Source: Methanomicrobiales archaeon
Lineage (GTDB): Archaea > Halobacteriota > Methanomicrobia > Methanomicrobiales > Methanospirillaceae
Reading direction: 5' to 3'
Length of the DNA stretch: 63,277 nucleotides
Assembly (NCBI GenBank): GCA_012516785.1
Contig: JAAYWH010000083.1
Coordinates: 1 to 63,277 of the forward strand
The notes under the pieces were generated by a model. That model saw only the letters and a list, made by a program, of their open reading frames with translations. It ran no database searches and was not told the origin of the DNA. The position numbers and the translations under genes were made by a program. Positions 1 to 8,745 of the stretch are shown here, piece by piece. The stretch's first letter is position 1; each line of letters starts with the position of its first letter.

Positions 1-174
1 AAGTATGCAGCCGTGTTCGGCCTCTCAAAAGCCCTCCTCGGAACAGTAGGAGTCCTCGCATATCCCTGGAGTGCCATAGATCCGATCGTTATCGCGCTCC
101 CCCTTTCAGCAATCACAATCCTCTCTCTCCAGTATCTGCGGGGAGGATGCGCACCGGGAGCGCAGACTGCCTGA
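1..174 (+). CDS. Na+/solute symporter, C-terminal fragment
   Basis: The window opens inside a reading frame of 57 codons that closes with TGA. It encodes one and a half hydrophobic segments, with the motif DPIVIALPLS followed by a basic turn and a short Cys/Ala-rich tail, which resembles the last membrane helix of sodium:solute symporters (SSS family, PutP-like). The start and the substrate-binding part lie upstream of the window, so the substrate cannot be named. A short T-rich tract follows the stop. The family call rests on resemblance of a short hydrophobic tail and could be another multi-pass transporter. Confidence 0.5.
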   Translation, partial: KYAAVFGLSKALLGTVGVLAYPWSAIDPIVIALPLSAITILSLQYLRGGCAPGAQTA

Positions 175-182
175 TACCCCCC

Positions 183-188
183 TTTTTT
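183..188 (+). terminator. T-tract after the symporter fragment
   Basis: Six consecutive T residues follow the symporter stop codon by eight bases. Archaeal RNA polymerase terminates at such T-runs without needing a hairpin. Placement just after a stop codon supports the call, but the signal is short. Confidence 0.35.
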
Positions 189-419
189 CCAATGGATGTA
201 GCTCCGCCATTTGGCATTAACATCACAATCCGAGATGTTCATTCGGACGGTTTGTGATCCATTGGTATCATGGGCACTTCACACATTATTCTCGACAGAG
301 TATCGACTACGGGGGTTTATGTGAAGATCTTCCGCCACTCTCATGGTGGACACTTGTCCCCTTTCAGAGAATCATATGATTAAAAATATCGGGATTTTTA
401 GATAAAACAGGGAGAACGT

Positions 420-980
420 TCAGAAATCCTGGCGCCATCGGTGATACAGGTGATGATCGACACCGAATACGTCAAGCGTTTTCCCGACGATATGATCGAC
501 CAGGTCATCTATCGTTTCAGGCCGGTGGTAGAACCCTGGCGCTGCCGGGAGGATGGTAACCCCTGATTCAGCCAGGGTAACCATGTTCTTCAGCTGGATC
601 AGATTCAGGGGTGTCTCCCTCGGAACGAGGATGAGCGGCCGCCGTTCCTTGAGGGTGCAGTCAGCAGCCCGGAGGAGAAGGTTGTCGGCAAATCCGCAGG
701 CGATACCGGCCAGGGTCTTCATACTGCACGGAAGGACCACCATCCCCATCGTCCGGTACCCTCCGCTCGCAAGCACTGAAGTGAAATCACTGTTATCATG
801 GCACCGTGTTGCAAAATCCCTGACCTGCTCAACACTCCGGCTTGTCTCGATCTCCACCATTTTCTCGGCCATACCAGTCATCACAAGATCGGTCTCGATT
901 TTGAGGTCGTGCATGACCTCGAGCATCCGGATACCGTAGATGATACCGCTGGCCCCGGAAAGCCCCACAATCAGGCGCAT
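420..980 (-). CDS. ubiX: UbiX-type flavin prenyltransferase
   Basis: The 186-residue product carries the N-terminal UbiX/Pad1 signature RLIVGLSGASGIIYG (FMN phosphate loop) and later PCSMKTLAGIACG and RRPLILVPRETPL, all typical of the family at its usual length (about 185-200). UbiX joins dimethylallyl phosphate to FMN to make prenylated FMN, the cofactor of UbiD-type decarboxylases; no ubiD is in view. I start it at 980 because GGTGA lies five bases upstream and the family begins almost directly with this motif; an in-frame ATG at 992 and longer starts are less likely. It lies downstream of the thioredoxin gene on the same strand. Confidence 0.9.
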   Translation of the reverse strand: MRLIVGLSGASGIIYGIRMLEVMHDLKIETDLVMTGMAEKMVEIETSRSVEQVRDFATRCHDNSDFTSVLASGGYRTMGMVVLPCSMKTLAGIACGFADNLLLRAADCTLKERRPLILVPRETPLNLIQLKNMVTLAESGVTILPAAPGFYHRPETIDDLVDHIVGKTLDVFGVDHHLYHRWRQDF

Positions 981-1058
981 GGGATTCACCATCTCATTAT
1001 GATACTGCAACCTGGTGATATAATAGGATGGATAGTGGTGATGTTGCAGAATCACGGG

Positions 1059-1460
1059 TCAGGGGAGGTGAAATGCTTTCTTGATCCGGGCCTTCAGAGC
1101 CTCTTTCGGATAAGCCCCCACTACCATATCAACTGCCGTCCCGTCCCTGAACAGGATGATAGTCGGGATGGCGGTGATTCCAAATCCTCCCGCGATACCG
1201 GGATTTTCGTCGGTATTGCACTTTGTAAAGGTAACGGTGCCGGCAAATTCGCGGGAAAGTTCTTCAATCACCGGAGCAACCATCCTGCATGGCCCGCACC
1301 ACTCAGCCCAGAAATCAATGACAAGAAACGGATTGGCCGAAAGCAGCTGTCGGAAGTTTGCGGCATTGACAGGATGTATGATGGGGACCTCTGCCCCATG
1401 GAGATGCTCCGTCATCTCACGGAGTTTCTTTTCCCTGATACGCTGCAGCTCATCATCCAT
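1059..1460 (-). CDS. Thioredoxin with basic N-terminal extension
   Basis: The product (133 residues) is a thioredoxin-fold protein: VIDFWAEWCGPCRMVAPV contains the redox-active WCGPC pair and the chain ends with the conserved cis-Pro region (ITAIPTIILFRDG). About 30 residues rich in Arg, Lys and Glu precede the domain and look helical. It would reduce protein disulfides in the cytoplasm, probably fed by a thioredoxin reductase such as the one at 13.8 kb. Starts at 1460 (AAGGA upstream) and 1484 (AGGGA upstream) are both possible; I prefer 1460. It is followed by ubiX 79 bases downstream. Confidence 0.9.
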   Translation of the reverse strand: MDDELQRIREKKLREMTEHLHGAEVPIIHPVNAANFRQLLSANPFLVIDFWAEWCGPCRMVAPVIEELSREFAGTVTFTKCNTDENPGIAGGFGITAIPTIILFRDGTAVDMVVGAYPKEALKARIKKAFHLP

Positions 1461-1568
1461 GAAATCCTTTTGGTGGTAGACCATTTAATCCCTGCCCAGA
1501 GAGATCTGTCCCAGACTACAGGAGTAAACTATATGTCCCGAGATTGTCAATATTATACTCCTGCCGGA

Positions 1569-1643
1569 AGCGAGGTGGGGTAGTCAGGATATCCCGACGG
1601 GCTCATAACCCGTAGACCGATGGTTCAAATCCATCCCTCGCTA
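1569..1643 (+). tRNA. Initiator tRNA-Met (CAT)
   Basis: A full cloverleaf can be drawn. The acceptor stem AGCGAGG/CCTCGCT pairs perfectly, the anticodon arm is ACGGG-CTCATAA-CCCGT with anticodon CAT, and the T arm is GATGG-TTCAAAT-CCATC; the discriminator base is A and no CCA is encoded. The A1-U72 pair and three consecutive G-C pairs in the anticodon stem are the known hallmarks of archaeal initiator tRNA rather than elongator Met or Ile2. The last 31 bases recur with a four-base insertion at 2720-2754. Confidence 0.95.
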
Positions 1644-1779
1644 TTCTTTTCATCGAAAACAAGCGATTGTAAAACATTTGTTTGCACTCAAGAAGACGTA
1701 AAAAGTGTATCTTTCACTTCTCTTTAAGAGGAATTACTGTAAAATCTGCACATTGGATAACGCGAGAGATGAAATTGGG

Positions 1780-2613
1780 ATGTCAAACATTAATTTCAAT
1801 ACTAAAGCTCATTTGTACGAAAAAAATGCCATCATCCAAAAATTAGCTTCAGATGTTTTGCTAAGTCTATTATCTATCCAAGACGGGGAGGATGTACTTG
1901 ATGTGGGATGTGGATCTGGGGGTGTAACAAAAAAAATTGCCCTTCTTACAAACGGAAGCGTTGTGGGCACAGATATCTCAGAGGGCATGATCAACGAAGC
2001 AATCCACAACGGCTGTGATCAACAAAATCTCAGTTATTTCGTTAAAGACGCCGAATGCCTGGGATTTTCTAATACTTTTGATGTCATCTACTGCAACTCC
2101 GCTTTCCAATGGTTCCCTCATCCTGAAAAGGTACTTGTACAGTGTTTTACAGCACTGAAACCCGGTGGCCGGATGGGTATCCAGGCTCCGGCCACAACGA
2201 TGTACTGCCCCAATTTTATCCGTGCCATTGAGAAAGTAAGGACCAATCCGTCCACCAGGGAGATATTCAATTTTTTCAAAAATCCGTGGTTCTTTTTGGA
2301 GGGCGCGGTGGAATACCGCCAGCTTTTCAGAGATTGTGGATTTCATACCGTACAATGCGAATTCAAAGAAGAATCAACCCGCCATACAGCCGATGAGGTG
2401 TATACCATTTTCCAATCAGGGGCAGAAAATGGTTATTTAAACCAGTCTTTTTATCAGGTTCCATTAACGGATGACTATATCGAAACCTTTCGGATGCTGG
2501 TAAAAGAATCAATAAAAGAACAGTCAGATGAATCCGGTATCGTGAATTTGAAGTTCGTGCGAGTTTATCTGGCTGCATATAAAGACGACCAGAAAACGAG
2601 GCGTCAGGGGTAG
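1780..2613 (+). CDS. SAM-dependent methyltransferase (Tam-like)
   Basis: The product (277 residues) has the class I methyltransferase motif I DVLDVGCGSGGVT, the acidic end of beta strand 2 (VVGTDIS), and the segment YCNSAFQWFPHPEKVL with LKPGGRMGI, which resembles trans-aconitate methyltransferase and related small-molecule enzymes. The acceptor substrate cannot be told from the sequence. I start it at the ATG of 1780; an upstream GTG at 1705 would add 25 unlikely residues. The gene is AT-rich compared with its surroundings and sits between the tRNA and the repeat of its 3' end, which points to acquisition by transfer. Confidence 0.8.
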   Translation: MSNINFNTKAHLYEKNAIIQKLASDVLLSLLSIQDGEDVLDVGCGSGGVTKKIALLTNGSVVGTDISEGMINEAIHNGCDQQNLSYFVKDAECLGFSNTFDVIYCNSAFQWFPHPEKVLVQCFTALKPGGRMGIQAPATTMYCPNFIRAIEKVRTNPSTREIFNFFKNPWFFLEGAVEYRQLFRDCGFHTVQCEFKEESTRHTADEVYTIFQSGAENGYLNQSFYQVPLTDDYIETFRMLVKESIKEQSDESGIVNLKFVRVYLAAYKDDQKTRRQG

Positions 2614-2719
2614 TGAGTAAAGCGGATATATATTCCAAAAAGGGTAAATGTCATTTATCCCCTGAATCCAATACAGAGAGTTATAATTTCAATATTTAAT
2701 CCCGAAAAAAATGCAGGAT

Positions 2720-2754
2720 TAGACCGATGGTTCAAATCCATCCATCCCTCGCTA
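2720..2754 (+). repeat. Direct repeat of the tRNA-iMet 3' end
   Basis: These 35 bases repeat positions 1613-1643 of the initiator tRNA gene, covering the 3' strand of the anticodon stem, the variable region, the T arm and the 3' acceptor strand. The only difference is a duplicated ATCC, which would break the T stem, so this is not a functional tRNA half. It can be read as the distal attachment site of an inserted element. Confidence 0.85.
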
Positions 2755-2763
2755 CATTCTATT

Positions 2764-2769
2764 AAAAAA
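2764..2769 (-). terminator. T-tract after purF
   Basis: On the minus strand a run of six T residues lies about 18 bases after the purF stop codon, in an otherwise AT-rich short stretch. This fits hairpin-independent archaeal termination of the LSm-eL37-PurF transcript. Confidence 0.4.
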
Positions 2770-2786
2770 GTTTTGCGCAAAGGTCG

Positions 2787-4205
2787 TTATTCAAAGAGCT
2801 CGAGCTTTGTCTGGTAGGTCCCGTCAAGGAAATCTATTGCGGGAGGTTGTGACTGTTCCCCTGTAATGGAAACCGGGTAACACCCGGTCAGACATCCTGT
2901 GCAGAGGTGTTTTCTTTCTATCCCGATGGATTCAACCAATGCTTCGAGGGAGATATGGTGGAGGGAGTTTGCCGTGATTCGTCCCCGGACTTCTTCCTCG
3001 TTCTTGTCGCTGGCAATCAGTTCCTGACGGGTGGGGATGTCAACACCAAGATAGCAGGGTGCCTTGATGGCCGGAGATCCAATCCTGACGTGCACCTCTT
3101 TTGCACCGGCGTCGCGGATGATATTGATGATTCTCCGGGACGTGGTCCCCCGGACAATACTGTCATCGACGAGTACGATTGACTTCCCTTTCAGGTGATC
3201 GCCAATCGGATTCAGTTTCATCCTGACGGCCTTCTCCCGCTCAATCTGCGAGGGCATGATAAAGGTCCTTCCCATGTACCTGTTTTTCATGAGACTTTCT
3301 ACGAACGGGATATGGGATGTCTTTGAATATCCGATAGCATATGCAGTCCCTGAATCCGGGACCGGGCATATGGAATCGGCATTGACGGGAGCTTCTTCAT
3401 GGAGCTTTCCTCCGATATTCCTTCTAACATCATAAACAAGGGCACCATCAAGAATCGAGTCGGCCCTTGCAAAATAGATGTATTCAAAGATACAGTGGGC
3501 GCGGCAGTCCGACACTGCTATCTGCATGGCGCGCATTCCATCCTCATCGATACATACCAGCTCCCCGGGTTTCAGATCACGAAGGAACGTCCCACCAAGG
3601 GCATCGACCGCCACACTCTCCGATGCCAGAACAATCCCCTGGCTGGTCTTTCCGATACACATGGGCTTGATTCCAAGCGGATCCCTGAATCCGTACAGTA
3701 TCCCGTCCATCATCAGGACAACAGAATACGAACCTTTAAGTATCCGCATGCACCGGTGAACTGCGTCCTCGATGCATCCCGATGTGCTCATCTCGTCAGT
3801 GATCACCTTTGCGATCAGCTCGGTGTCCGTGGTCGTGCAGAAGATTTGCCCGCGTGCCTCGTATTCGTCTCTGAGTTCGCAGGCATTCACGAGGTTGCCA
3901 TTATGGGCAATGGAGATGATGTGATCACGAAAAAGAAAATTGAACGGCTGTGCGTTCTCCGGCTTGTTTGCTCCGGTCGTGGGATACCGTACATGCCCTA
4001 TTCCAACATCGCCTTCAAGCCCCCGCAACAGTGCTGGATCGAAGACTTCGGCAACAAGACCCTGGCCCTTGTGTTTATAGAGCTGAACCCCATCAAAAGT
4101 GGAGATCCCTGCGCTCTCCTGCCCCCTATGCTGAAGAGCAAACAATGCATAATAGAGTGAGAACGACACACCGCCAGCATCCCTGATGCCAACGATTCCA
4201 CACAT
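2787..4205 (-). CDS. purF: Amidophosphoribosyltransferase PurF
   Basis: The enzyme transfers the glutamine amide to PRPP, the first committed step of purine synthesis. The 472-residue chain starts MCGIVGI, so Cys2 is exposed as the N-terminal nucleophile of the glutaminase domain without a propeptide. The C-terminal phosphoribosyltransferase domain has the PRPP loop VLVDDSIVRGTTS (about 345-355). Cys238, Cys384, Cys435 and Cys438 match the four ligands of the [4Fe-4S] cluster of Bacillus-type PurF, so an oxygen-sensitive cluster is expected. It lies nine bases downstream of the eL37 gene and is the last gene of an LSm-eL37-PurF unit. Confidence 0.97.
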   Translation of the reverse strand: MCGIVGIRDAGGVSFSLYYALFALQHRGQESAGISTFDGVQLYKHKGQGLVAEVFDPALLRGLEGDVGIGHVRYPTTGANKPENAQPFNFLFRDHIISIAHNGNLVNACELRDEYEARGQIFCTTTDTELIAKVITDEMSTSGCIEDAVHRCMRILKGSYSVVLMMDGILYGFRDPLGIKPMCIGKTSQGIVLASESVAVDALGGTFLRDLKPGELVCIDEDGMRAMQIAVSDCRAHCIFEYIYFARADSILDGALVYDVRRNIGGKLHEEAPVNADSICPVPDSGTAYAIGYSKTSHIPFVESLMKNRYMGRTFIMPSQIEREKAVRMKLNPIGDHLKGKSIVLVDDSIVRGTTSRRIINIIRDAGAKEVHVRIGSPAIKAPCYLGVDIPTRQELIASDKNEEEVRGRITANSLHHISLEALVESIGIERKHLCTGCLTGCYPVSITGEQSQPPAIDFLDGTYQTKLELFE

Positions 4206-4214
4206 GATCGCTCT

Positions 4215-4397
4215 CTAATGGGTCGGGATCTTTGGTCTCTTGTTTATCCAGTTGTACTTCCTCATCCGCGTGCTTTTACCAAACCCGCATGCAGAACAGG
4301 TCCGGTGCCGCAGGTGATAGGAGATGCTCCCGCACCTTCTGCAGGCAATATGGACCTTGCCTGAACGCTTTCCCATTGATGGAGTGCCCTTTGACAT
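4215..4397 (-). CDS. rpl37e: Ribosomal protein eL37
   Basis: This 60-residue basic protein is at the family's usual length, with two CxxC knuckles (Cys19, Cys22, Cys34, Cys37) forming one zinc site and the signature [15 protein letters not shown]. It binds 23S rRNA in the large subunit. The gene lies between the LSm gene (18 bases upstream) and purF (nine bases downstream) on the same strand, an arrangement that recurs in euryarchaea and suggests cotranscription. Confidence 0.97.
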   Translation of the reverse strand: MSKGTPSMGKRSGKVHIACRRCGSISYHLRHRTCSACGFGKSTRMRKYNWINKRPKIPTH

Positions 4398-4415
4398 GCT
4401 TCACCTTCCGCACAA

Positions 4416-4745
<330 letters not shown>

Positions 4746-4817
4746 TTATCGCACTCATATACACCACTCTTGCTGAAATGCTTTTTCATGATCGGGACGA
4801 GAAATATATGGAACGCG

Positions 4818-5315
4818 ATGGCGAAGATCACCGGGAGAAAAAGGCACAGCATCAGGAAATCACAGGCATCAGCCCTCTTTGCCGGGCTTTGTGCCCAGAT
4901 AGGGGAGTCCGCTGCACTCTTCATGAGCGATCGGGTCGAAATACTCGAGACGAATGCAGGGTTTGCGCTGTACCTCATCGACAAGAAACCCCAGCTCATG
5001 GATTCGGGGGAGTGGGTCTTTCCCACCCTTCAAGGCCTGCTCGAACATCCCTTTCCGGAACGGCGGATTGTTGTCGATTCGGGGGCGGTCCCTTTTGTTG
5101 TCAACGGGGCAGATATCATGCGGCCCGGAATTGTATCAGTTACTGAAGATGTGAAGGCAGGCTGTCCCGTACAGGTGGTGGAAGAGCGGCATGGAAAACC
5201 ACTTGCGCTTGGTGTTGCCCTTTATGATGCTGGCGATCTGATGGGGAAAACATCTGGGAAGATGGTAAAAACATTCCATTATATCGGTGACGACCTCTGG
5301 AACGTGGAATTTTAG
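4818..5315 (+). CDS. PUA-domain RNA-binding protein
   Basis: The 165-residue product combines an N-terminal part rich in basic residues (GRKRHSIRKSQ) with a C-terminal PUA domain: VDSGAVPFVVNGADIMRPGIV is the standard PUA core, and the chain closes with a strand ending in WNVEF. This is the layout of the archaeal relatives of MCT-1/Tma20, which in eukaryotes act at the ribosome; the archaeal role is not settled. The start at 4818 is chosen because homologues begin at the basic segment; ATG 4788 is an alternative. The gene is divergent from LSm. Confidence 0.8.
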   Translation: MAKITGRKRHSIRKSQASALFAGLCAQIGESAALFMSDRVEILETNAGFALYLIDKKPQLMDSGEWVFPTLQGLLEHPFPERRIVVDSGAVPFVVNGADIMRPGIVSVTEDVKAGCPVQVVEERHGKPLALGVALYDAGDLMGKTSGKMVKTFHYIGDDLWNVEF

Positions 5316-5378
5316 GAGCGGTAAAATCCTCTAGGAGTAATACCAGCCATGAATACCGTCATTTTTGAAATAGATACT

Positions 5379-5387
5379 ATTAAATAA
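5379..5387 (+). promoter_or_regulatory. TATA element ahead of sepF
   Basis: An ATTAAATAA sequence lies 23-31 bases ahead of the sepF ATG in a strongly AT-rich patch, the distance expected when transcription begins at or very near the start codon. No clear ribosome-binding site separates it from the gene, so a leaderless transcript is likely. Confidence 0.5.
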
Positions 5388-5409
5388 AAAATAAAAGACA
5401 TTTTTCCCC

Positions 5410-5781
5410 ATGGTAAAGTTTCTCGATTCGATTCTGGGCAAGTCAACCCCCTCCACTGAGGATGACTACATGGATCTCGACCTTGAGGCTTTCGAACAGG
5501 CCGAAGCGTCAGCCCCTGCCATGTTTGTTAAGATAGCCGCAATAGGAGATATCAAGGACAGCCCGAGGATAAAGGATGAGATCTACAACGGGAACGTCGT
5601 TATCGCCGATATTTCACGCCTCAAGATGGACAAGGTCATGTACGAAAGAGTATTGAAGGACTTAAAAGAGGTTGCCAAGGACGTGAACGGGGATATCATC
5701 GGTCTCGGTGACCAGAGATATGTGGTCATCACCCCGAACTCGGTGAAGATCTCCCGTGACAAGATCGGAGGGGTCGAATAG
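5410..5781 (+). CDS. sepF: Archaeal SepF, FtsZ membrane anchor
   Basis: The 123-residue protein starts with a short amphipathic helix (MVKFLDSILGK), the membrane-targeting sequence of SepF, followed by an acidic linker (about 15-35) and a compact SepF core including GNVVIADISRL and GDIIGLGDQRYVVITP. In archaea with FtsZ, SepF tethers the division ring to the membrane and replaces FtsA. Length and layout are standard. The downstream ZPR1-type gene begins on the base after the stop codon, so the two are translated from one message. Confidence 0.93.
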   Translation: MVKFLDSILGKSTPSTEDDYMDLDLEAFEQAEASAPAMFVKIAAIGDIKDSPRIKDEIYNGNVVIADISRLKMDKVMYERVLKDLKEVAKDVNGDIIGLGDQRYVVITPNSVKISRDKIGGVE

Positions 5782-6327
5782 GTGCGGACCCTTGTACCCG
5801 GTCCGTGCCCTGTCTGTCAAACCGAGATACCATATCTGTACCAGACTGATGAGATCCCCTATTTTTCAGAGATTCTGATCATCTCTGCGCTCTGTCCCTC
5901 CTGCGGCTATCGTCTTGCTGACACGCAGCTGCTCAAGCATACTGAACCTTCGCGCTGGGAACTTATCATCGAATCTCCCGATGATATGATGATACGGGTG
6001 GTCCGGAGCATGACCGGCACCATCTCGATACCTGAGCTAGGGGTCAGGATCGATCCCGGCCCCGCGTGTGAGGGATTTGTCTCAAACGTCGAGGGAGTAC
6101 TGAATCGTATCGGGAAAGTCCTCCAGAGCCTCCTCTCATGGGCGGAGACTGCTGATGAGCGTAAGAGGATAAGATCGCTTCAGGGATCGCTTGAGATGGT
6201 GAGGGAGGGCAGGCTCACAGCCACACTTGTCATCGAGGATCTTTCAGGAAACAGTGCCATCATTGCTGACAAGGCAAAGGTCTGCAGGATAGAGGTGATC
6301 GAGGATGACCTCGAAGAGCTCTCCTGA
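5782..6327 (+). CDS. ZPR1-type zinc-finger protein
   Basis: The 181-residue product starts with a GTG directly abutting the sepF stop. It has the ZPR1 zinc-finger pattern CPVC (about 9-12) and CPSCGYR (about 39-45) with the intervening ILIISALC strand, followed by the beta-rich ZPR1 jelly-roll-like domain (VRVVRSMTGTISIPELGVRI). In eukaryotes ZPR1 is a chaperone for elongation factor eEF1A; in archaea the single-copy short form is conserved, but its role is not established. Coupling to sepF suggests joint expression only. Confidence 0.88.
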   Translation: MRTLVPGPCPVCQTEIPYLYQTDEIPYFSEILIISALCPSCGYRLADTQLLKHTEPSRWELIIESPDDMMIRVVRSMTGTISIPELGVRIDPGPACEGFVSNVEGVLNRIGKVLQSLLSWAETADERKRIRSLQGSLEMVREGRLTATLVIEDLSGNSAIIADKAKVCRIEVIEDDLEELS

Positions 6328-6332
6328 TTCCA

Positions 6333-7328
6333 TCACGTGAATTTCTCACCCGACAGCCTGATACCCGGCTGTTCGGTTATTATTCCCACGGGTCGGGCAT
6401 CCGGGACCCGAGCGGCAATGGCCGGAAGGCTGCTCTCGGGTGCGATGAGGGTATAGCCCATACCCATGTTGAAGGTCCGGTACATCTCCCGGTCACTGAC
6501 CGAACCCGCTTCGCGGAGCCATCGGAAAATTTCCTGCGGCTCTATCGGGTTGTCGATGCTGAAACCAAACCTTGTTATCCGGTTAAGATTATGCAGACCG
6601 CCCCCGGTGATGTGGCACATACCGGTCACCACCGTCTCCCTGCAGATGGGAAGCACTTCTGCATAGATCCGGGTTGGGCAGAGGAGTTCCTGGCAGATCG
6701 TCTTTCCATTGGAGAGCCGCTCCTCCCATGCTTCGTGGGAATCGACAATCCTCCGGGCGAGCGTCAGCCCGTTGCTGTGGATTCCTGATGATGGAACCCC
6801 GATGATGAGATCCCCGGGAACAACCCGGTCGCCGGTGATAATCTGCCCCTTTTTCTGGATGCCAAGACATGTTCCCGCAAGATCGAGACCGGCAACAAGA
6901 TTTTTCAGGGTTGCAGTCTCTCCTCCCACGATATCGATATTTGCCTGCCGGGCCCCTTCGTTCAAGCCTCTGCCGATCTGGGCCATTTTTTCAATCGATA
7001 TGGAATCCGTGGCGATATAGTCTACGAAGGCGACGGGTTCCATGTTCATGACGTACAGGTCATTCACGTTCATGGCAATACAATCAATACCGACACTACT
7101 CCAGTCCTGTGCCCTGTCGGCAACGAGCATTTTTGTCCCCACCCCATCCACGGTGAGCGCAAGAGACATTTCACCAAAATCGATGAGGCCGGCAAAATGC
7201 CCCACACTTCCCATCATCGAGAAACGGCCCTTCCTCCTGAATGTCAGCGCTGCAATCAGCGCCCTGATTCCCGCTGCTTCCTGATCGATATCCACACCAG
7301 CATCCCGGTATGAGAAGGATTCAGGCAT
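6333..7328 (-). CDS. purM: Phosphoribosylformylglycinamidine cyclo-ligase PurM
   Basis: PurM closes the imidazole ring in purine synthesis (FGAM plus ATP to AIR). The 331-residue chain shows the family motifs SYRDAGVDID near the N terminus, GVGTK (about 75), FVDYIA, GGETATL and GIPSSGIHSNGL-type ATP-grasp-like signatures, plus HITGGGL. The start at 7328 overlaps the end of the aspartate kinase gene by eight bases and has an excellent GAGGAGG site just upstream, which decides against the longer frame to 7358. It is expressed with the upstream aspartate kinase. Confidence 0.96.
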   Translation of the reverse strand: MPESFSYRDAGVDIDQEAAGIRALIAALTFRRKGRFSMMGSVGHFAGLIDFGEMSLALTVDGVGTKMLVADRAQDWSSVGIDCIAMNVNDLYVMNMEPVAFVDYIATDSISIEKMAQIGRGLNEGARQANIDIVGGETATLKNLVAGLDLAGTCLGIQKKGQIITGDRVVPGDLIIGVPSSGIHSNGLTLARRIVDSHEAWEERLSNGKTICQELLCPTRIYAEVLPICRETVVTGMCHITGGGLHNLNRITRFGFSIDNPIEPQEIFRWLREAGSVSDREMYRTFNMGMGYTLIAPESSLPAIAARVPDARPVGIITEQPGIRLSGEKFT

Positions 7329-8721
7329 AATCCTCCTCTGACAACCGGAACTCATCATGGAGGATCCGGACTGCCTTCGGACCGTCTGCCTGTTTCACGA
7401 CAAAGGAGATATTTACCTCAGAGGACCCCTGTGAGATCATCATCACGTTCACCCCCCCGTTCCCGAGAGCCGTGAATATCCGGCCACCCGTCCCTTTGGC
7501 GCCTGCCATCCCGGAACCGACAACGGCGACAGCACAGACGTCCCGGTTGGATGTCACCTCCCGGACGAGCCCCTCTTTAACGATCGATGCCAGTGCTTCG
7601 GTAGCGATCGTGAGCTGACTCTCATCAATGATCAGGGAAATATTGGCCTCGCTCGAACCCTGCGAGATCATCATTACGTTCACCTCATTTTCAGCGAGTG
7701 CGGAGAAAATTGCCTTCGCCACCCCCGGGCGTCCGATCATCTGTGCCCCGCAGATATTGATCAGAGCTACCTTGTCGATGTAGGTCAGCGCTTTTACCAC
7801 CCGGCTGTCGCGTTTCTCGCCCCTGACGATTGCTGTTCCGGGGTGAGAGGGATTGAAGGTGTTCTTGACCCGCACGATGATATTCTTTTTCATGGCAGGT
7901 TCGATGGATCGGGGATGCATCACCTTTGCACCAAAGAACGAGAGCTCCATCACCTCAAGGTAGGAGAGGGACGGTATCACCCTTGCATCAGGAATCAGGC
8001 GGGGATCGGAGGTCATGATTCCATCGACATCGGTCCAGATCCAGATCTCCCCGGCGTCGATTCCTGCACCGATTATTGCTGCGGAATAGTCCGATCCGCT
8101 CCTTCCAAGAGTGGTGATGATCCCCTTTTCGGTACACCCCATGAATCCCATAATGACCGGGACCGTTCCGGTGAGCAGCGGCTGCAGCCTTCCCCTGATC
8201 CTCCCTTCGCTCTCCGGCAGGGCCATAGCCTCGCCATGCTGGGTCGTCGTCAGTATCCCTGCCTCGCATCCATCCATCACACGCGAGGGGATGCCCCGCT
8301 GTCGTAAAGCTGCAGACACGATAAGGGAATTGAGCCGTTCCCCGTAGGTGACGATATAGTCAAGGGAGCGGGGAGTAAGCTCTCTCAGATTATGAACGGC
8401 ATGCAGCATGTTGCCGAGTTCACAGAGCCTCTCTTCCATCTCTCCGCTGACCTCCTCCTCAAAATCCGATCCGACCTCCGCAAGTACGGATTTGTGACGG
8501 AGGCGGAGGGAACTGATGAGGGGATCAATGGCAGGAGCATTGCGGCTTCCGGCTATCTCGGTGGCGGTTGCGATGAGCTGGTCGGTAACTCCCCGCTGGG
8601 CCGATACTACCACCGCAAGTTCATGACCTTCCTTCCGGTATCCTTCAACGATATCCACAACCTTCCCGACGGTCGCTGCATCGGCCACTGAAGTGCCGCC
8701 AAATTTCATTAAAAACCTCAT
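7321..8721 (-). CDS. lysC: Aspartate kinase
   Basis: The enzyme phosphorylates aspartate, the entry to lysine, threonine and methionine synthesis. The 466-residue chain starts MRFLMKFGGTSVAD with the kinase Lys-Phe-Gly-Gly motif; later come RGSGSDYSAA-type residues (LGRSGSDYSAAIIGA) and two C-terminal ACT repeats, each with VNVMMISQGSSE(V/A)NIS, at about 340-370 and 420-445. Two ACT domains normally mean feedback control by an end product. It is divergent from tfrA with only 60 bases between start codons and overlaps purM downstream. Confidence 0.95.
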   Translation of the reverse strand: MRFLMKFGGTSVADAATVGKVVDIVEGYRKEGHELAVVVSAQRGVTDQLIATATEIAGSRNAPAIDPLISSLRLRHKSVLAEVGSDFEEEVSGEMEERLCELGNMLHAVHNLRELTPRSLDYIVTYGERLNSLIVSAALRQRGIPSRVMDGCEAGILTTTQHGEAMALPESEGRIRGRLQPLLTGTVPVIMGFMGCTEKGIITTLGRSGSDYSAAIIGAGIDAGEIWIWTDVDGIMTSDPRLIPDARVIPSLSYLEVMELSFFGAKVMHPRSIEPAMKKNIIVRVKNTFNPSHPGTAIVRGEKRDSRVVKALTYIDKVALINICGAQMIGRPGVAKAIFSALAENEVNVMMISQGSSEANISLIIDESQLTIATEALASIVKEGLVREVTSNRDVCAVAVVGSGMAGAKGTGGRIFTALGNGGVNVMMISQGSSEVNISFVVKQADGPKAVRILHDEFRLSEEDYA

Positions 8722-8745
8722 CCGGGCTCACACAGTCCTTTGCAT

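Larger units (their letters stand above)
1613..2754. mobile_element. Candidate small element inserted at the tRNA-iMet 3' end
   Basis: The final 31 bases of the initiator tRNA gene (1613-1643) are repeated directly at 2720-2754, the second copy being identical except for an extra ATCC. The 1.1 kb between them has one gene, a methyltransferase with visibly lower G+C and A-rich codons compared with its neighbours. Direct repeats of a tRNA 3' end are the classical footprint of integrase-mediated insertion. No integrase is present, so this would be a decayed or non-autonomous element. The repeats are seen directly; the insertion history is inferred. Confidence 0.5.

Noticed and set aside
798-1583. 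261-codon frame on the plus strand over ubiX and thioredoxin
   Set aside because: It lies opposite two clear genes, has no family motif and unlikely composition; a shadow frame.
2720-2754. A second tRNA
   Set aside because: Only the 3' part is present and the ATCC insertion breaks the T stem, so it is a repeat, not a gene.
3399-4160. 253-codon plus-strand frame opposite purF
   Set aside because: PurF is unmistakable on the other strand; the frame is a shadow.
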